Positions 37,538 through 46,683 are shown, counted from the stretch's first letter. The stretch: 63,199 nt of DNA from Thermoflexales bacterium (GCA_016931085.1 JAFGFO010000030.1:1-63199), one strand, 5' to 3'. Translations and numbers: made by a program. Notes: generated by a model from the letters alone, not told the origin.

Positions 37538-37607
37538 AGTATGCCACACAAGTGAGCCGGCGGCAATGGGGTTTTACCCTACCTGGAGGCAGAAAAAGCC
37601 CCCATTT
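37538..37607 (-). promoter_or_regulatory. Duplicated promoter cassette, copy 2
   Basis: Minus strand TTGCCG (37561-37566), 17 bp, CATACT (37538-37543), with the same 52-bp block upstream (37556-37607) as copy 1. It drives the TadE-VWA gene with a leader of about 70 nt. Confidence 0.7.
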
Positions 37608-37617
37608 CTAGGAGAAG

Positions 37618-37650
37618 AGACTTCCGAAGTCTTAAAGACTTCGCAAGTCT
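37618..37650. terminator. 33-bp nested palindrome after the block A response regulator
   Basis: AGACTTCCGAAGTCT (37618-37632), TAA, AGACTTCGCAAGTCT (37636-37650), one mismatch. Same 15-3-15 layout as the elements at 17210 and 50076. It lies 12 bp past the regulator's stop. Confidence 0.7.
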
Positions 37651-37661
37651 GGAGTTGGACC

Positions 37662-38306
37662 TTACTCGTCGAGGAACACCAGGCCGTGCTTGATGGCGGC
37701 GCGGATCAGCCCGGCCAGGTCGTGCACGTTGAGCTTGTCCATCAGGCTGGCGCGGTGCTTTTCGACCGTCTTGACGCTGATGTTCATCGCCTGGGCGACA
37801 GCGGTGTTGGTATAGCCTTCAGCGATGAGCTTGAGAGCCTCGCGCTCGCGCGGCGACAGCCGATCGAAGGGATCAGCCTCCTGGGGCTGGGTCAAAAAAT
37901 CAGCCACGACCGAGCTGGAGATGGCCGGGCTGAGGTAGAGTTCGCCCCGGGCGGCCGCGCGGATGGCCAACAACAGCTCTTCCGTCACCGAGCGCTTGAG
38001 CAGATAGCCGCGCGCGCCGATCTGCAGCGCGCGCCGCACCAGGGCCTCGTCCGAGTACATCGATAGGATCACCACGGGCGTCTGAGGGTACAAAGTGTGG
38101 AGCTGCTCGGTGGCCAGGGTGCCATCCATGCGCGGCATGGAAATATCCATCACCACCACGTCGGGCCGGCTGCTCTCGACCAACTTGACCACCTCCGCGC
38201 CGCTTTCGGCCTCGCCCACCACCTGGATATCGGCCTCTCGCTCCAGCAGGGCGCGGATTCCCTGCCGCACCAGGTGATGGTCGTCTACGATGACTACACG
38301 AATCAT
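37662..38306 (-). CDS. NarL/LuxR-type response regulator (block A)
   Basis: 214 residues from ATG at 38306. Receiver domain with acidic pair VDDHH, phospho-Asp in VVVMDISMPRMDG and Lys in GYLLKRS. LuxR-type HTH at about 145-210 (LSPREREALKLIAEGYTNTAVAQA...SVKTVEKHRASLMDKL). It overlaps the sensor kinase stop by ATGA, so translation is coupled and the two form a cognate pair. Targets unknown; the duplicated promoter cassette next to it is a candidate. Confidence 0.93.
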   Translation of the reverse strand: MIRVVIVDDHHLVRQGIRALLEREADIQVVGEAESGAEVVKLVESSRPDVVVMDISMPRMDGTLATEQLHTLYPQTPVVILSMYSDEALVRRALQIGARGYLLKRSVTEELLLAIRAAARGELYLSPAISSSVVADFLTQPQEADPFDRLSPREREALKLIAEGYTNTAVAQAMNISVKTVEKHRASLMDKLNVHDLAGLIRAAIKHGLVFLDE

Positions 38307-41300
38307 GGCACCCCCTTCCATGGGACATGGGCGACCAGGCGTGTGCCCTGGCCAGGTTCTGACTCGACCTCCAGCCGTCCACCCAGCAGCTCGAGCCGTT
38401 CTTGCATCCCCAGCAGGCCGATTCCTCTCAATTGGCCAGGCACCTGGCTCAAGGATCTGACCAGCGTGTCAAAGCCGCGGCCGTTATCTTCCACCAGCAA
38501 GCTGACGGTGTCGGCCGCATACGACAAAGCGACTTCGACGTGGCTGGCGGCGGCGTGCTTGGCCACGTTCGTCAGCGCCTCTTGCAGAAAGCGATAGAAA
38601 GAGATCGTGACGCTTTCCGGCAGCGCCGGCAGGCTGGTGCCGCTGTAGTCGACGACCAGGCCGGTGCGCTGGTCAAAGTTACGGCAGAGCGCCTCCAGGC
38701 TAAAGCTAAGCCCAGCCGCGTCAAGCGAGGGTGGGTGCAGGTTCTGGGCCAGCAAGCGAATGTGTTCCATGGTCGTATCGGTCAGGCTGATCGCCTCGGC
38801 CAGGCGGTGGCGGACTGGGGTGGCCTTGGGCGGCAGTTCCGCCTGCACCAGCCCCAGGCTGATCTTGAGCGCGGTCAGTGCCTGGCCGGCCTCGTCGTGC
38901 AGCTCGCGCGAGATCCGGCCGCGCTCCACCTCCTGGGCGGCCACGACTTGATGGGTGAGCCGCCGCAACTGCTGGCGGTCGGTCTGGACTTGCTCGTACA
39001 ACTGGGCGTTGCGTACAGCGGTCGCCACCTGGGCCGCCAGGGACTCGGCCAGTTGGCGGTGTTCGCGGGTGAAACGGCCCGGATCGAGGCTGTCGACCGA
39101 GTACAGTCCGATGAGCGCGCCCCCCACCATGAGGGGCACGCCCAACCAAGTGCGCACCTGGACCCCCTCGATGTGATGAACCCAGGCCGGATAGTCCTGG
39201 GTATCGGAAACCAACACGCTCTGGTAGTTGGCAATCAGCTCGTGAATGTGAGGATAGGCGCTGTCGTCGAAAGCGATAAAACGGGCCGGGCGGGAACCGA
39301 TCCAGCGCTCGTAGCCGCGCGCCGCCACCACCACCACCCGCCGGTCGGCCTCCATCCACAGCATAATGCTGGCGCTGTCATACGGCACGAGCAGCTCCAG
39401 GTAGTCCAGTAAGGCCTCCAGGATGGTGTTCAAATCGAGTGTTTGGGTAAAAGCCAGGGTGACGGCCCGCAAGGCCTCAGCCACCTCGCGTGCGCGCTGC
39501 TCGGCTTCTTTCAGGCGGGCGCTGTCGATCGCAAAGGCAGCCTGGACACCCAAAGTCGTCAACAAGCGCTCATCTTCAGTCGAAAACGCATGAGGGTGAC
39601 CGCTTTGCAAGCTGATCAGGCCATAGCGGCGCGGGCCACTTTGAACGGGCGCGGCCAGGAACGAACGCAGGCCATCGTCCTCGACCTTCGCCCATCCGTA
39701 ACGGGTGTCCGTTCGGACGTCGCCGATGTTGACGACGGCCCCCTGGGTAATCACCGCCTCGGCAAAGCCTTCGCCGGGGTGCAGCACGGGACACGGCCGA
39801 TCGTGCTCCTCTTCGCCCACCACCACCTGCGGGCGAAGCGAGCGCTCTTTCTCGTCGATCAGGTACACGACAGCCTGATCCACACCGGGAATGACCACCC
39901 TGGCGCCCGTGGCGACCAGCCGGAGGGTTTGTTCGAGATCGAGCGACTCGTTCAGGGCTTGTTGGATGGCCGCCATGGCTTCGCTTTCTCTCAAGCGGCG
40001 TTGGACGCTCTGGTACTGCCGCGCGTTGCTAATGGCCACAGCCAATGAACTGGCCAGGGTGCCCAGCATCTCGAGGTCGCGTTCTTCAAAGTCACCCTCG
40101 ACCTTGTTGAGGGCCTCGAGCACGCCGAGCATCTCCTGCTGGAAGAGCAGCGGCACGGCCAACAGCGAGCGCGTGGCAAAACCCATCAATGCGTCGACGC
40201 CGTCGTAGAAGCGTGGGTCGTCGTCGGTGTCCTGGATCATCACCGGCTGCCGCTCGCGCAGCACCCAGCCGGCGACGCCCTTGCTGGCCGGCAGCCGCAT
40301 CCCCTTCACCTTATCGGCGCCTGGGCCAGTCACCGCCGAAAAGACCAACTCGCCGGTCACCGTGTCGTGCAGCAGCACCGAAGCGACCTGTACGCCCAGC
40401 AATTTCTGGGCCTCGACGGTTGCCTGGCCCAGCACCTCATCCAGGTCCAGCGCAGACGCCACAGCGCGTGCCGCGACGTTGATAGCGGCCAACTCCCTGG
40501 CTCGGCGCTGCGTCTCGGCATGTAAACGAGCGTTCTCCAAGGCAATCGCGGCCTGGGCGGCGAACAACTCGGCCAGGCGCACGTCGTGCGGGTCAAAATC
40601 GTGCTTGTGCTCCCCTCCCCCAACATCCAGCACGCCCAACACGGAGCTTGTTCCCAACAGAGGCACAGACAGGATCGCCTTGAGACCCGTTTCCCCCTGG
40701 TAAATGCTGACATGGTCTGGCCACTCAGCATAAGCTCCCAGGGTCATCGGGCGGCGGTCTTGAAAGGCTCGGCCGGCCAGGCCTTCACCGGGCTTGATCA
40801 GCATGCCAATATATTTGGCCAGGTAACCTACCGCGACTGATACGGCCAGCTCGTCGCGCTGCGGGTCATACACATACAAGGCGCCCACATCGGCGCCCAA
40901 CAGCGCCACGGCCTGTTCCGCAATCATGTGCAGCAACTCGGTGACTTGCTTGGATGAGGCATTCAGCCGCAATGAAATACTGTACAACACTTCCAATTCG
41001 GCCGCGCGCTGTTGGTAGAGCCGTTCGCTCTCCGCTTGTTTTTGCTGGTGAAAGGTCAAGCGCTCTAAAAACAAGCCCACCACCACGCTAAACACGACGC
41101 CGATCATGACGATCGACACCATGAAGAATCGGACCGCGGTCACTCCCTGCGCATAAATGAGCCTGGGGCTGTCCACCCGCACGATGAGGCCGGGCTGGCC
41201 ATAGATATCCAGCAGCATGGCATAAGCGGCGAGGGACTGCTCGTCTGGCGAGCGGACAATCGGCTCGTCACCTAACAGAGAAAAACGCGCCGAGCGGAAA

Positions 41301-41944
41301 TCGGCCGGCAACAGCGGGTCGTCAAAGCGATGTACAGCCAGCGATACGTGCATAGTCTGGCCCAGCCGCTCGATCTCGGCCGGGTTCAAGTAACGTCCCA
41401 TGATCAAAGTGCCGCGAATCGGCCCTTGTTCTTCGCTGGTCACGATAGGCCGCGAGGCCACCAACATGGCGCCGTCAGACAGAAGTAGGATGCCTCTCAC
41501 GCTGCCCTTGGGGTCAACGTGTCTGAGGAGCAAGTTACCAGGGGTAAGGTGGTCTTGAAGGCTGGCCGGCAGGGTGACCTCTCGTCCAGCCTGGAGATCA
41601 AAGGCCTTGCCATAGACGAAGCGGCCCGAAGCGTGAACGTACAGTACGAGATTGAGCTGGAGGTTGGCAAAAGTCGAATCGACGAGGTTGGACTCGACAT
41701 ACTCCTCACGCCCATCCTCGATAAAAGCATAGCTGTCATCCCAGGCGGCCCAATCGCCAGCCAACATGTCCAGATCGCTGATCTCCTGAGACAAAGCGCC
41801 CAGGACCTGGCCGACACTTTGGGACAAATCTTGTTCTTCCAGCTCGACAAAAGCGTCCAGCAAGATGACGCGAGAGATGACGTACATCCCGCCTATCATG
41901 GCAATCAACATAACGCCGATGACGAGCAAAGCCTTTTTGTACAT
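38303..41944 (-). CDS. CHASE4-GAF sensor histidine kinase (block A)
   Basis: 1213 residues. TM1 at about 5-27, a CHASE4 extracellular sensor domain (DWAAWDDSYAFI is its hallmark), TM2 at about 270-293. Four GAF-like domains in a row follow (about 310-970), then HisKA_3 with phospho-acceptor H near 1016 (RISRELHDEAGQALTALKI). The HATPase_c domain has VEDNGRGFD and GIGLLGMQER. It phosphorylates the overlapping NarL-type regulator. Several GAFs suggest a small-molecule or redox input in addition to an external signal. It lies 7 bp after the deoxynucleoside kinase gene in a five-gene minus-strand run. Confidence 0.92.
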   Translation of the reverse strand: MYKKALLVIGVMLIAMIGGMYVISRVILLDAFVELEEQDLSQSVGQVLGALSQEISDLDMLAGDWAAWDDSYAFIEDGREEYVESNLVDSTFANLQLNLVLYVHASGRFVYGKAFDLQAGREVTLPASLQDHLTPGNLLLRHVDPKGSVRGILLLSDGAMLVASRPIVTSEEQGPIRGTLIMGRYLNPAEIERLGQTMHVSLAVHRFDDPLLPADFRSARFSLLGDEPIVRSPDEQSLAAYAMLLDIYGQPGLIVRVDSPRLIYAQGVTAVRFFMVSIVMIGVVFSVVVGLFLERLTFHQQKQAESERLYQQRAAELEVLYSISLRLNASSKQVTELLHMIAEQAVALLGADVGALYVYDPQRDELAVSVAVGYLAKYIGMLIKPGEGLAGRAFQDRRPMTLGAYAEWPDHVSIYQGETGLKAILSVPLLGTSSVLGVLDVGGGEHKHDFDPHDVRLAELFAAQAAIALENARLHAETQRRARELAAINVAARAVASALDLDEVLGQATVEAQKLLGVQVASVLLHDTVTGELVFSAVTGPGADKVKGMRLPASKGVAGWVLRERQPVMIQDTDDDPRFYDGVDALMGFATRSLLAVPLLFQQEMLGVLEALNKVEGDFEERDLEMLGTLASSLAVAISNARQYQSVQRRLRESEAMAAIQQALNESLDLEQTLRLVATGARVVIPGVDQAVVYLIDEKERSLRPQVVVGEEEHDRPCPVLHPGEGFAEAVITQGAVVNIGDVRTDTRYGWAKVEDDGLRSFLAAPVQSGPRRYGLISLQSGHPHAFSTEDERLLTTLGVQAAFAIDSARLKEAEQRAREVAEALRAVTLAFTQTLDLNTILEALLDYLELLVPYDSASIMLWMEADRRVVVVAARGYERWIGSRPARFIAFDDSAYPHIHELIANYQSVLVSDTQDYPAWVHHIEGVQVRTWLGVPLMVGGALIGLYSVDSLDPGRFTREHRQLAESLAAQVATAVRNAQLYEQVQTDRQQLRRLTHQVVAAQEVERGRISRELHDEAGQALTALKISLGLVQAELPPKATPVRHRLAEAISLTDTTMEHIRLLAQNLHPPSLDAAGLSFSLEALCRNFDQRTGLVVDYSGTSLPALPESVTISFYRFLQEALTNVAKHAAASHVEVALSYAADTVSLLVEDNGRGFDTLVRSLSQVPGQLRGIGLLGMQERLELLGGRLEVESEPGQGTRLVAHVPWKGVP

Positions 41945-41951
41945 CTGTCCG

Positions 41952-42593
41952 TCAATCAGGGAACACGAGCTGCTCTTTGCCGTGCAGCCGATCGAGGATG
42001 CGCTGGACGACCAGGTCCAGGTGCTCGGGGCGGTGCACGAAATCCAATTGATCGCTGGGGATCATCAACACCGGGCAGGCGGCAAAATCAGCCAGCCACT
42101 CTTCGTAATAACGATCGAGCAAGCCCAGGTAGTCGAGCGTGATGCCGGTCTCGATGCTGCGCCCCCGTCCACGAATCCGCTCAAGCAGCAGCTCGGGCGA
42201 TGCGCGCAAGTAGATCAAGAGATCGGGCGGCGGCAGCCCGCCGGCCACCAGGTCAAACAAGCGGCGGTAGGCCAGATAATCGCGCTCTGTCATGTTGCTC
42301 ATCTCGTACAAGGCACGCGCAAAGATAAAGGCATCCTCGTAGATGCTGCGATCGATGATGGCCGGCTGGGAGCACTCGGCCAGCGCCTGGTGCTGGGCCG
42401 CCCGGTGTCCCAGGAAAAAGACCTGCAGGTGAAAGCTCCAGGCTTTCATGTCGGCGTAAAAGTCAGCCAGGTACGGATTATCGGCCACGCTCTCGTACCC
42501 GGCTTGCCAAGCCAAGCGCGAGGCCAGCCGCTCGGTCAGGCTGGTCTTGCCAGCCCCAATGTTGCCGGCGACGAGGACGAAACTTTTGGTCAT
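41952..42593 (-). CDS. Deoxynucleoside kinase family protein
   Basis: 213 residues. P-loop GNIGAGKTSL near the start, DRSIYEDAFIFARAL (ERS/DRS motif) and RGRSIETGITLDYL (lid) match the dNK/dAK-dGK family, which phosphorylates deoxynucleosides for salvage. Cytoplasmic. It is packed between a Ser/Thr kinase and a sensor kinase with gaps under 10 bp, an unusual place for a salvage enzyme. The AAGGAG upstream comes from a heptamer repeat. Confidence 0.9.
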   Translation of the reverse strand: MTKSFVLVAGNIGAGKTSLTERLASRLAWQAGYESVADNPYLADFYADMKAWSFHLQVFFLGHRAAQHQALAECSQPAIIDRSIYEDAFIFARALYEMSNMTERDYLAYRRLFDLVAGGLPPPDLLIYLRASPELLLERIRGRGRSIETGITLDYLGLLDRYYEEWLADFAACPVLMIPSDQLDFVHRPEHLDLVVQRILDRLHGKEQLVFPD

Positions 42594-42599
42594 AAATGT

Positions 42600-42627
42600 C
42601 CCTACTCCTTACTCCCTACTCCCGACT
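42600..42627. repeat. Heptamer array (AGTARGG)n, about 4 units
   Basis: On the minus strand three units AGTAGGG, AGTAAGG, AGTAGGG with a degenerate unit before them. The array encodes the end of the Ser/Thr kinase (VGSKE and the stop) and contributes the ribosome-site-like AAGGAG of the next gene. Confidence 0.85.
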
Positions 42628-44146
42628 TGTACTCATACACCGCCGTGAGATAGTCCTCCCTCACCTCCATCCTCTCGATACGGATAGGCGCGTCCTCCCA
42701 AACCTGGGCAAAACCGCTGTTAATGCGATCGGAGAAAAATCCTCCCAGCACGAACAAGGGGACGTCGTTGAAGCGCTCGATCTGCACGTGAGGAACACCG
42801 GCCTGCTCGCGAACGCGAACCTGAAGCGCGACGTCGCTCCCCCGCAGTTGGGCGCTGAATACAATCTCATCCGGCGGCTCAAAGTCCACCTGCACATTCG
42901 TCAGCCTCCCCACCGCGTAAGGTTCGACGGCAACTGCCAGGCCTCGCTCAAAATCCACTCGCCTGTAGTAATAGGGAACTCCATCGATGGCCACCTCATC
43001 CAATCGCCAATCCTGGCGCACGATCGTCTGTTCGGTGAGCATGCCGGCTGCAATCACGACCAAGATTGAGAGTGCAACGGCGACGAGGATCACCACGGCG
43101 ACGAGGATCAAAACAGTGTGCAGCAAGCACTTGCCCCAACCCAGCACGGTCACTCCAACGCGAGGCGCGGGCCGGGATGGTGAAGGCATAGGGGCTGGCA
43201 AGGGAGGCGGTGAGCTAGTCTGCGCACGAGGCACGCGGACGGTGGCCGGGGCGCGAGGCGGTCCCGCAGGGCGCTGGGCCGGCCTTGGCCACGGCAGGCG
43301 CCACCTCCCAGCCCTGGCCGCCTCCAGGGTGTCAGCGAACTCGGCGGCCGAGGCATAGCGCTGGCCAGGCTCTTGGGCCAACGCGCGCATGACGGCTTGT
43401 TCGAGCGCCTTGGGCAAATCCGGGCGCAGCGTGCACAGTGGGGCAGGAGGCGTGAAGGTGCGCTGGTGCACAGGCCCCACCGGCGTATCGGCCTGGAAGG
43501 GGAGCTGGCCACTCAGCATTTCGTAGGCCACCACGCCCAGCGCATAGATGTCGGCGCGGTGATCCACCGCCCCAGCCTGGGCCTGCTCGGGCGACATGTA
43601 GTCGCCATCAGGCCATGGCGTACCATTCCCTAATGGCGGCGTCCCGGCCTGCGCCAGGCGTGTCTCCTCGGCTATACGTGCGATGCCAAAGCCGGCCAGC
43701 AGGGGATGGCCATCGCTGGTGAGAAAAATGTTGGATGGTTTCACGTCGCGATGGACCAGCCCGCGCTTGTGAGCATAATCCAGTGCGCGCGCGACTTGGG
43801 TCGCGATGCGCACGGCCGCCTCGACTTCCAAAGGCTGGCCGAGCAGCCGCCCCAACGGCCCACCGTCGACCCATTGCATGGCAAAATACAACAGGCCCGT
43901 TTCAGCCTCCTCACCGAAGCTGTACACGGGCAAGATATTGGGATGCGCCAGTTGAGCCACGGCCCGCGCCTCACGCACAAAGCGCTCACGGAAAGCGGGA
44001 TCGCGCATCAGGTCGCTGGCCATCACCTTGACAGCCACCTGCCGGTTGAGCGCGGCCTGCTTGGCGCGGTAGACAGCAGCCATGCCGTCAACGCCAATCT
44101 CCTCTACGATCTCGTAAGGTCCCAAGGTTTTGCCAATCAGGTCCAT
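42602..44146 (-). CDS. Membrane Ser/Thr protein kinase (PknB-like) with altered DFG motif
   Basis: 514 residues. Hanks-type kinase domain at about 1-270: VAVK lysine K40, HRD (VHRDVKPSN, D134), and APE-like MSPEQ. The Mg-binding DFG Asp is Gly here (AGFGIAR, 152-154; codon GGC). The activation loop carries about 11 extra residues (PLGNGTPWPDG) encoded by a 34-bp palindrome at 43604-43637. A Pro-rich linker, one membrane segment (about 345-380) and an outer domain of about 130 residues follow. It may be a weak or inactive kinase, or the Gly may be a base error. It lies 14 bp after the S9 peptidase gene. Confidence 0.88.
   Translation of the reverse strand: MDLIGKTLGPYEIVEEIGVDGMAAVYRAKQAALNRQVAVKVMASDLMRDPAFRERFVREARAVAQLAHPNILPVYSFGEEAETGLLYFAMQWVDGGPLGRLLGQPLEVEAAVRIATQVARALDYAHKRGLVHRDVKPSNIFLTSDGHPLLAGFGIARIAEETRLAQAGTPPLGNGTPWPDGDYMSPEQAQAGAVDHRADIYALGVVAYEMLSGQLPFQADTPVGPVHQRTFTPPAPLCTLRPDLPKALEQAVMRALAQEPGQRYASAAEFADTLEAARAGRWRLPWPRPAQRPAGPPRAPATVRVPRAQTSSPPPLPAPMPSPSRPAPRVGVTVLGWGKCLLHTVLILVAVVILVAVALSILVVIAAGMLTEQTIVRQDWRLDEVAIDGVPYYYRRVDFERGLAVAVEPYAVGRLTNVQVDFEPPDEIVFSAQLRGSDVALQVRVREQAGVPHVQIERFNDVPLFVLGGFFSDRINSGFAQVWEDAPIRIERMEVREDYLTAVYEYKSGVGSKE
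43604..43637. repeat. Degenerate 34-bp palindrome inside the Ser/Thr kinase gene
   Basis: CCATCAGGCCATGG (43605-43618), CGTA, CCATTCCCTAATGG (43623-43636); arms pair at 11 of 14. Same length and layout as the perfect copy at 49070-49103. It encodes PLGNGTPWPDG. Confidence 0.75.
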
Positions 44147-44150
44147 AATG

Positions 44151-44164
44151 GGTTTCAGGTTTAA
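44151..44164. repeat. Heptamer pair GGTTTCA-GGTTTAA
   Basis: Two 7-bp units at the junction of the S9 peptidase and Ser/Thr kinase genes; the peptidase TAA stop lies in the second unit. Confidence 0.7.
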
Positions 44165-46095
44165 GACAAATTCTCGATGTGCACGGCTTCGATCTCGTCG
44201 GCCGGCTCAAAGCCAAAGATCCGGGCGAAAAAGTACAGCTCGGCCTCGAGCGCGCGCTTGATGTTTTCGGCGCGGCGAAAGCCGTGCTGCTCGCCCGCGA
44301 AGGGGACGTAGGCCACCGGCAGCCCCTTGGCGCGCACGGCCTCGAACATCTTTTGCGCCTGGGCCGGTGGGACGACCGGGTCTTCCAAGCCCTGCAGGAG
44401 GATCATCGGCGTCGACAAGCGCGCGGTATGGTGGATCGGCGAGCGGGCCAGGTAGAGGTCGCGCCGCTGCGGATAGGGGCCGACCAGTCCATCCAGGTAA
44501 CGCGACTCGAACTTGTGCGTCTCGCGGGCCAACGCTTCCAGGTCACTGACGCCATAATAGCTGGCGCCGGCCTTGAACACCTCGCGGAAGGTAAGCGCCG
44601 CCAACGTCGTGTAACCGCCCGCGCTGCCGCCGCGAATAGCCAGACGGCTACCGTCCACCTCGCCGCGCTCGACCAGGTAGCGCGCCCCGTTCACGCAATC
44701 GTCCACGTCAACAATGCCCCACTGCTCTTTGAGCCGCTGCCGGTAGGCCCGGCCATAGCCGGTGCTGCCGCCATAGTTGACGTCTAGCACGGCAATGCCG
44801 CGGCTGGTCCAGTATTGAATAGCTGGGTCGAGCGTGGTCGACGCGGCGCTGGTCGGGCCGCCGTGGCTCATCACCAGCAGGGGGGGACGGTCCCCGGCCG
44901 GGGCGGCATAGTCTGCGTTCCGCGGCGAATAGAAAAAAGCGTGGGCCGCCAGCCCGTTCTCAGTTGGGAACTCGATGGCCTGCGGGTACGAGAGATAACC
45001 CTCGTCAAGCGCCAGGTTGTTGGAGCGGCGCAGGACCTCCACTTGCCGCCTGTCCAGATCGTAGCGGACGACAGACGAGGCTTGGGTGGGCGAGCCGGCA
45101 ATCATCACCAGCCAGCCCGGTCCCATTCGCAGCTTGCTCATCTCGGTGTAGGGGATATCGAGCGGCTCCAGGCTGTGCGCCGCCAGGTCTAGCCTGGCCA
45201 GTCGCCACGTGCCCTTCTCGACATAGCTGCACACGAGGCACGTGGGTGACTCGAAACCGTAGCTGGCATGCCCAAAGACCCACTGAGGCTGGCCAAAATC
45301 GGCCTCCATCGCGTACAACGCCTCAAGCTCCCCCTCACGCCAGCGGTACAGATTCCACCAGCCAGTCCGGTCAGAGACAAAGTGTAACACACCGTCCGGT
45401 GACCAGGCTGGCTGAAAGATGGACTCGTCCGGGCCGCCGGCAATTTTATACGCCTGGCCCGGCGCACCGTCTGTGCTTAGCTTGGCCAGCCACAGCTCGG
45501 TGCTATCCCACGGCATGTTGGGGTGGTTCCAGGTCAAATAGGCCAGCCGTGTGCCATCTGGGCTGAGGCATGGCGAAGCGTAAAAGTCGGCCCCAGCCGC
45601 CAGTACCCGCCCTACCCCGTCGCTGCCGTCGAGAGCCAGGCTGACGAGCGTGTTAATCGCCTCCTGCCCGGCGGCGCTGTGGTCCTCGCGCACGCAGATC
45701 AGTCGTTGCCGGCGGCTGTCGAGCACGCCGTCGGCGTAGCGCATGGCGGATGCCGGCGTCAGGGCCTGTGGCACACCGCCTGGCGACTGGCGATACAGGC
45801 GCTGGTCAGCCATGTTGGAAAAATAAAGCACACCGTCCACCACGGCAAAATCGCTGCCGCCGTACTCGTGGACGCGCGTACAGGCGTTGAAAGAAGGCGG
45901 GATGGCGTCCACGGTCTGTCCATCCGGGCCATGCCCCACGATGGCATTTCGCCCCATTTCGGCCGGGCGGGTCTCGATCCAGTAAATCGCCTCCCCGTCC
46001 AGCCCAAGATGGCCCAAGCGAAGTGAGCCAGCGGCGGCCGCCTCCGCCTTGATCGGCGAATCCCACGCGCCGTAAGACGCAATTCTTTTTGTCAT
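44161..46095 (-). CDS. S9 family prolyl oligopeptidase / acylaminoacyl peptidase
   Basis: 644 residues, no signal peptide. An N-terminal seven-bladed beta-propeller (about 50-390) is followed by an alpha/beta-hydrolase domain. The catalytic Ser is in RGGSAGGYTTL, Asp in GLEDPVVPP, His in GEQHGFR. LLVMSHGGPTSA forms the oxyanion region. It cleaves short peptides in the cytoplasm, as pepA would. It is the first gene of a run of five (peptidase, Ser/Thr kinase, deoxynucleoside kinase, sensor kinase, regulator), with a good promoter upstream. Confidence 0.94.
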   Translation of the reverse strand: MTKRIASYGAWDSPIKAEAAAAGSLRLGHLGLDGEAIYWIETRPAEMGRNAIVGHGPDGQTVDAIPPSFNACTRVHEYGGSDFAVVDGVLYFSNMADQRLYRQSPGGVPQALTPASAMRYADGVLDSRRQRLICVREDHSAAGQEAINTLVSLALDGSDGVGRVLAAGADFYASPCLSPDGTRLAYLTWNHPNMPWDSTELWLAKLSTDGAPGQAYKIAGGPDESIFQPAWSPDGVLHFVSDRTGWWNLYRWREGELEALYAMEADFGQPQWVFGHASYGFESPTCLVCSYVEKGTWRLARLDLAAHSLEPLDIPYTEMSKLRMGPGWLVMIAGSPTQASSVVRYDLDRRQVEVLRRSNNLALDEGYLSYPQAIEFPTENGLAAHAFFYSPRNADYAAPAGDRPPLLVMSHGGPTSAASTTLDPAIQYWTSRGIAVLDVNYGGSTGYGRAYRQRLKEQWGIVDVDDCVNGARYLVERGEVDGSRLAIRGGSAGGYTTLAALTFREVFKAGASYYGVSDLEALARETHKFESRYLDGLVGPYPQRRDLYLARSPIHHTARLSTPMILLQGLEDPVVPPAQAQKMFEAVRAKGLPVAYVPFAGEQHGFRRAENIKRALEAELYFFARIFGFEPADEIEAVHIENLS

Positions 46096-46128
46096 AGCAT
46101 TCCCTCATCCCTATCTTTAACAAGCCCT

Positions 46129-46157
46129 ATCATAACATATTCTGACCCCCTTATCAA
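46129..46157 (-). promoter_or_regulatory. Promoter for the five-gene S9 peptidase-response regulator run
   Basis: Minus strand TTGATA (46152-46157), 17 bp, TATGAT (46129-46134), about 34 bp before the ATG. Confidence 0.75.
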
Positions 46158-46174
46158 GCGCCCTTGCGGTTAGC

Positions 46175-46202
46175 TTGACAAGCACATCATATCAGTTATA
46201 CT
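46175..46202 (+). promoter_or_regulatory. Promoter for the DUF4332 gene
   Basis: TTGACA (46175-46180), 16 bp, TATACT (46197-46202), among the best matches to the sigma-70 consensus in the window. Confidence 0.8.
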
Positions 46203-46278
46203 ATAAGTATGTGTGTTGCAACCAGTTCGCGAGAGCACATGGCCGTATAAAACCTATTTCACAAACAGGAGATTGAAA

Positions 46279-46683
46279 ATGACCAAAATAGCTGATATCG
46301 AAGGCATCGGAGAAGCGTACGCAAAAAAGCTCAACGCAGCGGGCGTTCGTTCCGTGGAAGCTCTGCTCGCAAAAGGCGCGACGCCCAAAGGTCGCAAAGA
46401 GTTGGCTGAAAAAGCAGGCATCGGCGACACCCTGATATTGGAATGGGTCAACCGCGCCGACCTCTTCCGTGTCAAGGGCGTCGGAGAGGAATACTCTGAC
46501 CTGCTGGAAGCTGCGGGAGTCGATACCGTCCCCGAGCTGTCCAAGCGCAAGGCTGACAACCTGATCAAGAAAATGACTGAGGTCAACGCGGCCAAGAAAC
46601 TGGTCAGGAAGCTGCCGACCTTGGCTCAGGTCGCGAACTGGATCGAGCAAGCCAAGCAGTTGCCGAGGCAGATCAAATATTAG
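46279..46683 (+). CDS. DUF4332 helix-hairpin-helix protein
   Basis: 134 residues from ATG at 46279 (CAGGAGATTGAAA upstream). Two helix-hairpin-helix pairs: IADIEGIGEAYAKKLNAAGV and VKGVGEEYSDLLEAAGVDTV, the DUF4332 pattern. HhH pairs often bind DNA without sequence preference; the role of this family is not known. It has a strong, near-consensus promoter and lower GC than its neighbours, so high expression is likely. Confidence 0.88.
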   Translation: MTKIADIEGIGEAYAKKLNAAGVRSVEALLAKGATPKGRKELAEKAGIGDTLILEWVNRADLFRVKGVGEEYSDLLEAAGVDTVPELSKRKADNLIKKMTEVNAAKKLVRKLPTLAQVANWIEQAKQLPRQIKY

